Below are positions 18,145 through 21,255 of a stretch of DNA of 21,255 nt, piece after piece. The notes beneath the pieces were generated by a model. The model saw only the letters and a program-made list of their open reading frames with translations. It was not told the DNA's origin and did no database searches. Position 1 is the stretch's first letter; each line of letters opens with the position of its first letter. The stretch covers positions 1 through 21,255 of the forward strand of contig JAEOTJ010000105.1 of NCBI GenBank assembly GCA_016839905.1, in the 5' to 3' direction. A program made the position numbers and the translations under genes. Source of the DNA: Promethearchaeota archaeon (lineage in GTDB: Archaea > Asgardarchaeota > Lokiarchaeia > Sigynarchaeales > SOKP01).

Positions 18145-18552
18145 ATGGGAGTATTCTCAAAATTTTTTAGTAAGAAATCAAAGGAAACAATCCAAGAGAT
18201 AGAATTAGATTTATTAAAATTAAAGAAGAAAACCAATGCCGAAATGATTGCAATTTTTGGAATTAGCGGGAGATTGAAAGGGTTACCCTTAATTTATGCT
18301 TCTGATGATGACACTGATTTAAAGAAATTTACTGCTAGATTGTATGAATTATTGGCTCCCATAGCCTTTCTCTCAGACAATAAGACTTTCCGAGATTTTG
18401 TCATAAATTATGAAGATTCAATTCTCTTTTATAAAGAAATTCTAACAAATATTGGATATTTTGCAATAATTCGAGATAAAGATGGTGTATTGCCCCTTAA
18501 ACAATGGGTCAATAAAAACGAAACGGTATTAAAAGACTTACTTCATAATTAA
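18145..18552 (+). CDS. Small roadblock-like protein, unassigned
   Basis: A 135-aa soluble protein with no family that I recognise with certainty. After a basic N terminus (FSKFFSKKSKE) and a helix IQEIELDLLKLKKKT come a strand MIAIFGISG, RLKGLPLIYASDDD, a helix LKKFTARLYELLAPIAFLS, a strand FVINYEDSILFYKEI, and a strand YFAIIRDKDGVLPLKQW, with an end helix. The order (strand, strand, helix, strands, helix) resembles roadblock/profilin-like platform domains but lacks their glycine signature. An AAGGAAG about 8 bases before the ATG acts as Shine-Dalgarno. It follows the longin-roadblock gene by 34 bp, so the two are likely co-transcribed and may act together. Confidence 0.5.
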   Translation: MGVFSKFFSKKSKETIQEIELDLLKLKKKTNAEMIAIFGISGRLKGLPLIYASDDDTDLKKFTARLYELLAPIAFLSDNKTFRDFVINYEDSILFYKEILTNIGYFAIIRDKDGVLPLKQWVNKNETVLKDLLHN

Positions 18553-18609
18553 ACTCAGTCAGATAAAATTATCTTGATATTATTTAATTTTTTGATCTTT
18601 TTTTAACGA

Positions 18610-18630
18610 AAATTACTTAAAACTATTTAA
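18610..18630 (+). promoter_or_regulatory. Candidate promoter of the structured RNA
   Basis: An A/T-rich element with CTTAAAAC (18615-18622) followed by TATTTAATTT lies 20-25 bases before the first base of the RNA's terminal helix, the usual distance of an archaeal TATA box. AT richness everywhere makes this weak. Confidence 0.3.
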
Positions 18631-18639
18631 TTTAAAAGG

Positions 18640-18762
18640 ATGACTCCTGCCAACAGACCTAATAAAAAGGTCAAAAAATAAAATAGGGGGAGGAGGGCGA
18701 AATCAGAGTGTAAAAATTTACACTAACCAAAAGACAAAAATCCAGGGTGTGGCAGGAGTCAT
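18640..18762 (+). ncRNA. Compact structured RNA candidate, unknown class
   Basis: About 123 nt closed by a perfect 13-bp helix (18640-18652 with 18750-18762). Inside are a 5-bp hairpin (18656-18660 with 18668-18672, 7-nt loop) and an 8-bp hairpin (18707-18714 with 18717-18724), making at least a three-way junction. A purine run with a 5-2-3 pattern of guanines (18686-18697) lies in the unpaired segment between them. GC is far above the flanks, which are nearly pure A/T. T10 and T8 tracts follow immediately. It lies in a 482-bp gene-free stretch, so it is probably an independent transcript or a 3' UTR element of the preceding operon. It lacks the hallmarks of tRNA, 5S, SRP RNA, RNase P RNA and C/D guide RNA. 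The strand is inferred from the T tracts; the helix itself is strand-symmetric. Confidence 0.6.
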
Positions 18763-18795
18763 TATTTTTAATTTGTTTTTTTTTTACTTTTTTTT
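18763..18795 (+). terminator. T-tract terminator after the structured RNA
   Basis: Runs of T10 (18776-18785) and T8 (18788-18795), preceded by a shorter T5, lie right after the 3' arm of the 13-bp helix. This fits factor-independent archaeal termination on the + strand. Confidence 0.6.
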
Positions 18796-19034
18796 CCATT
18801 TATTTGAATAATTAGTCAATTTATTAAACCATTTTAAAAATTTAAGTTTTCTTATGTTTCAAAAATACTTTAATTTCTTTTATATCTTACAGAAATTCTT
18901 TTATTTATACTTATACTTTTTAGTTGAAATATTAGGGAGTAAAAAAAAATATGAATCATATTAAATTAATTTTAATATAATGTTTTTAATCATTATTTCC
19001 TACAATACATAAACAATAATAATGGAATATTACC
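18796..19034. other. AT-rich non-coding spacer
   Basis: No gene or clear structure is seen between the RNA terminator and the next start. Several TATA-like strings occur close to 18960-18990, any of which could serve the small membrane protein gene. Confidence 0.4.
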
Positions 19035-19415
19035 ATGCCGAGTGAAAGTAAAGAAAAAACAGTCGGGAGACAGGAGCCAGATTTCAATTTTGATGCAGTA
19101 ACTATCATATTTATGATAATTGGATTTATAACATCTTGGATTAATATGTTAATCATTTTAAATACAATGGAAGTTTGGGCATATTTATCAATTATCTTTA
19201 CAACATCTATTCCGTGTATTTTAATAGGATTAAGAAATAGATATTGGGGCTATGGATACATATTTACCTTTGCCATTGCGGGAATCCCTTTTATAGGCAT
19301 TGATTTATTCATCGGTGGTTATACTTTAGCAACAACTATTTTCATTTTCATTATTATATGGCTAGTTTTTTGGAAAACATGGCGTGCTCTTAGTTCAATA
19401 AATAGACAAGAATAA
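19035..19415 (+). CDS. Small four-pass membrane protein, unknown
   Basis: A 126-aa protein not recognised as any family. After about 20 charged residues (ESKEKTVGRQEPDF) come four hydrophobic segments: VTIIFMIIGFITSWINMLIIL, VWAYLSIIFTTSIPCILIGL, YGYIFTFAIAGIPFIGIDLFI (each about 20 long) and TLATTIFIFIIIWLVFW. A short basic loop, RNRYWGYGY, lies between the second and third, and a polar C terminus follows. By the positive-inside rule both ends are probably cytosolic. No catalytic motif is visible. The gene is transcribed alone, convergent with the CBS gene, whose stop lies only 6 bp away. Confidence 0.75.
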   Translation: MPSESKEKTVGRQEPDFNFDAVTIIFMIIGFITSWINMLIILNTMEVWAYLSIIFTTSIPCILIGLRNRYWGYGYIFTFAIAGIPFIGIDLFIGGYTLATTIFIFIIIWLVFWKTWRALSSINRQE

Positions 19416-19421
19416 TAAATA

Positions 19422-19829
19422 TTATAACTCTTGAATGCCTAATTTTTGTTTTAAGTGTTTTAGTCTTAGATATCCAATAGTTTTTTTCTTTACTATACCT
19501 ATAACTTTTGTGTTATCATCAACAACACAAAATCTTTCACCTTGAACTTTTTCCATCTCTTCCCATGCTTCTTCTATGTCAAGATCTTGATTAATGATAA
19601 TTAATGGTATCATTATTTCTCTTGCTTTTTTAGGAATAGGATTTTCACCGGTTGTTAATAATCTAAAAAGCATTTTATCATCAATAAGACCAATAAATTT
19701 CCCCTTTTCGTTTTTTATAAGTACAGATCCAATATCATAGTCAACCATAGTTTGTGCTATGGTAGGAACCTCATCATCACTCTTGCAAAATATAATATTT
19801 TTTCGAGCTATACTTAATATATTTACCAT
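19422..19829 (-). CDS. CBS-domain pair protein
   Basis: A 135-aa protein made of two CBS motifs. The first runs from ARKNIIFCKSDDEVPTIAQTM through DIGSVLIKNEKGKFIGLIDDKML. The second has the REIMIPLIIINQDLDIEEAWEEM start and ERFCVVDDNTKVIGIVKKKTI end. Such pairs form a Bateman module that binds adenosine nucleotides or S-adenosylmethionine and controls partner enzymes or channels. There is no attached effector domain, so it probably acts in trans. It lies 36 bp downstream of the gene at 19866-20339 on the same strand, which makes that unknown protein the likeliest partner. Confidence 0.9.
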   Translation of the reverse strand: MVNILSIARKNIIFCKSDDEVPTIAQTMVDYDIGSVLIKNEKGKFIGLIDDKMLFRLLTTGENPIPKKAREIMIPLIIINQDLDIEEAWEEMEKVQGERFCVVDDNTKVIGIVKKKTIGYLRLKHLKQKLGIQEL

Positions 19830-19865
19830 AAAAAAATCAGTAATATGATTAAAATAAATTTATGA

Positions 19866-20339
19866 TTAAATAGTAGGAATATCTTCAATTGAAACATTTA
19901 TTATATTCACAATAGACATGAACTTTTCTTTAATAGATTCTGTTGATGAATCAATTAAACTCATATTATCTCCAATTAAGTAAGTTTCATAAAAACAATT
20001 CTCCATCTCATAGCATACACCCGTGGTATGCAATATCTCTTTATTTAAATTCAATTTTTTTAAAATATCTGCTATGCCTTGTACTAAATCATTTGAGAAT
20101 TCTTTGAGTTTTATGAGTATTTTCTTAATATTATTAGTTTTTGTAGGAAAACAACTTATTTTTATTCCATCTTCTCTTGAAATAAAAATAAATAAATAAT
20201 ATGCAGTATCAACGAGTTCATTTATTACTTCTTTTGGAAATATAGGATTACTCTTTAGATCATCATTAGAAAGGATTAAACCTACTGAAATTTTATTTTT
20301 TTGGCTTTCTTCAGTGTTTTCAATTACCATACCAATCAA
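19866..20339 (-). CDS. Unrecognised soluble protein upstream of the CBS gene
   Basis: A 157-aa protein that I cannot place. It has alternating strands and helices: strand KISVGLILSND, helix KEVINELVDTA, strand YYLFIFISRED, strand IKISCFPTK, a long helix IKKILIKLKEFSNDLVQGIADILKKL, strand EILHTTGVCYEMENC, strand YETYLIG, and helix ESIKEKFMSIVNIIN. The order is compatible with an ACT-like or roadblock/longin-like platform, but no diagnostic residues decide. Two cysteines (in TTGVCYEMENC) stand close together. The start ATG at 20339 has MIGM, so an ATG nine bases downstream is also possible. It is the first gene of a pair with the CBS protein. Confidence 0.6.
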   Translation of the reverse strand: MIGMVIENTEESQKNKISVGLILSNDDLKSNPIFPKEVINELVDTAYYLFIFISREDGIKISCFPTKTNNIKKILIKLKEFSNDLVQGIADILKKLNLNKEILHTTGVCYEMENCFYETYLIGDNMSLIDSSTESIKEKFMSIVNIINVSIEDIPTI

Positions 20340-20531
20340 AACTTTTTATTCATTAATTTTTTATTGATTAAGTAAAATATATTCTTTTTTTTTAATTTTA
20401 TTTTATCCTTTTTTTTATTAAAAGTCTGACGAAAAATATGCATGTAATATTTATATTTTTTAATTAAAAATTAACTTAATTAATTAAAGAAAGTATATCA
20501 AGGATTTTAATTAAAAAATAAAGGAAATTTT

Positions 20532-21026
20532 ATGACTCTAAAATGGAATAATGGCCCTTTAGATAAAACTTGTGGATTTAATTTGGAAAAATTAAGTCAG
20601 AAAGAGAGCAGGTTTCATTCCATATATCTTATCGATAGTTTATCAGGTGCCGTTCTTGTCAGCAATAAATATTCAGATAATTTAAGTGAAACTAATGAAG
20701 ATTTAATAAGTGGCTTTTTAAATGCAATAAACATGTTTATTAGGGAGATTAGAAAGGAGAAAGAAGAAATACAAGAAATTAATTTTAATGATTCAAGAAT
20801 TTTATATGAAAGAAAAGAGCGACTTGTGGTTATAGGTATATCAAAAAAAACAAATTTACAAATTGAAAGACATTTTTTACATGAAATCCTAAATGATTTT
20901 TATTATAGGTTTAAAAATCAAATAAATATTTTCAAAGGTCTTATTCCTCCGAAAATGCTGGATTATAAGAAAAATTTAAGAGATTTAAGTTATAACTCGC
21001 TTTTTAATTATAAATTAAAATTATAA
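20532..21026 (+). CDS. Soluble longin-like protein
   Basis: A 164-aa protein with a longin-like order in residues 25-135: strand FHSIYLIDS, strand GAVLVSNKYS, helix NEDLISGFLNAINMFIREI, strands IQEINFND, RILYERKE and RLVVIGISKK, and a helix LQIERHFLHEILNDFYYRF. The first helix carries LISG, the motif also seen in the longin-like domains at 7771-8865 and 17382-18110. The basic C-terminal tail (KKNLRDLSYNSLF, KLKL) is unstructured in appearance. There is no membrane segment. AAAGGA about 8 bases before the ATG is a plausible Shine-Dalgarno. It is divergent from the 19866-20339 gene across a 192-bp AT-rich spacer. Role inferred: partner of a small GTPase or of other longin proteins. Confidence 0.6.
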   Translation: MTLKWNNGPLDKTCGFNLEKLSQKESRFHSIYLIDSLSGAVLVSNKYSDNLSETNEDLISGFLNAINMFIREIRKEKEEIQEINFNDSRILYERKERLVVIGISKKTNLQIERHFLHEILNDFYYRFKNQINIFKGLIPPKMLDYKKNLRDLSYNSLFNYKLKL

Positions 21027-21255
21027 TTATTTAGGGAGCTTTTGGGAAAATCAAGATTAGTAAAACCATAATAATTAATAACAAAGGTCTTTCCTCCATA
21101 AGTTTTTAAAAATTTTCTTTTTAGAAAAGAATATGGATTAATAAACTAGAAAATCTCATTAGTATCTATTTTTAAATATACAACTTTTTTAAAAAATTAT
21201 TATGAAATAAGCATTCCCAAATTCTCTAGCAGATGATGGGATACAGGGTTTGGTG
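21027..21255. other. Window end, no supported gene
   Basis: 229 bp without a supported gene. GC rises over the last 50 bp, and an ATG-ATG at about 21233 opens a frame that runs off the window, so a gene may start here but cannot be judged. Confidence 0.3.

Noticed and set aside
18640..18762. The 13-bp inverted repeat as the ends of a miniature transposable element
   Set aside because: No target-site duplication is seen in the flanks, no second copy exists in the window, and internal hairpins with following T tracts fit an RNA better. A genome-wide copy search could reopen this.
18640..18762. The same element as tRNA(Sec), 5S rRNA or a C/D guide RNA
   Set aside because: There is no T-loop, no CCA-type end, no box D, and the helices do not match those folds.
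21031..21099. A 22-codon minus-strand ORF encoding a hydrophobic peptide
   Set aside because: Too short and of low complexity; AT-rich DNA readily gives such hydrophobic frames, and no ribosome site or context supports it.

Overview
The window looks like a piece of an AT-rich (roughly 30% GC by eye) Asgard archaeal chromosome, most likely Lokiarchaeia-like. Three things point there: two Ras/Rab-type small GTPases, several longin-like, roadblock/LC7-like and V4R-like proteins that resemble regulators of such GTPases, and archaeal information and protein-quality genes (PSTK of the selenocysteine pathway, Cdc48). The lineage is inferred from gene content; no rRNA or tRNA gene is present.

Layout. 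1-4250 (+): a small GIY-YIG nuclease-like protein, phosphoseryl-tRNA(Sec) kinase, and a Cdc48-type ATPase with three AAA modules instead of two and a C-terminal proteasome-docking-like tail. 4304-5455 (-): a PLP aminotransferase. 5544-10002 (-): a block read right to left with two paralogous seven-pass membrane proteins, each carrying a cytosolic longin-like domain, then a Ras-like GTPase, a V4R/Bet3-like protein and a second Ras-like GTPase. 10179-11068 (-): a recent tandem duplicate of a PPC/DUF296 gene. 11164-14127 (+): a MoxR-type ATPase followed by a DUF5682/TraB-TIKI-like protein. 14207-15901 (-): a radical SAM enzyme of the tetraether lipid synthase type. 16269-18552 (+): roadblock, V4R, a decayed second V4R copy, a longin-roadblock fusion and a roadblock-like protein. 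18640-18762: a compact structured RNA candidate closed by a 13-bp terminal helix and followed by T tracts. 19035-21026: a small four-pass membrane protein, a CBS-pair protein with an unrecognised upstream partner (-), and a soluble longin-like protein (+).

How the genes may work together. The repeated theme is small-GTPase control. Switch proteins (two GTPases) lie among proteins whose predicted folds match eukaryotic GTPase regulators and scaffolds (longin, roadblock, TRAPP/Bet3-like V4R). Two of these are joined to seven transmembrane segments, so they could carry a membrane signal to a GTPase. This is inference from fold patterns and proximity, not demonstrated function.

Tandem duplication recurs: PPC genes, 7TM-longin genes, AAA modules D2/D3 of Cdc48, and a V4R gene whose second copy is now a remnant with stop codons. 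The most promising undescribed items are the 7TM-longin/GTPase/V4R block, the longin-roadblock fusion, and the G-rich structured RNA at 18640-18762.
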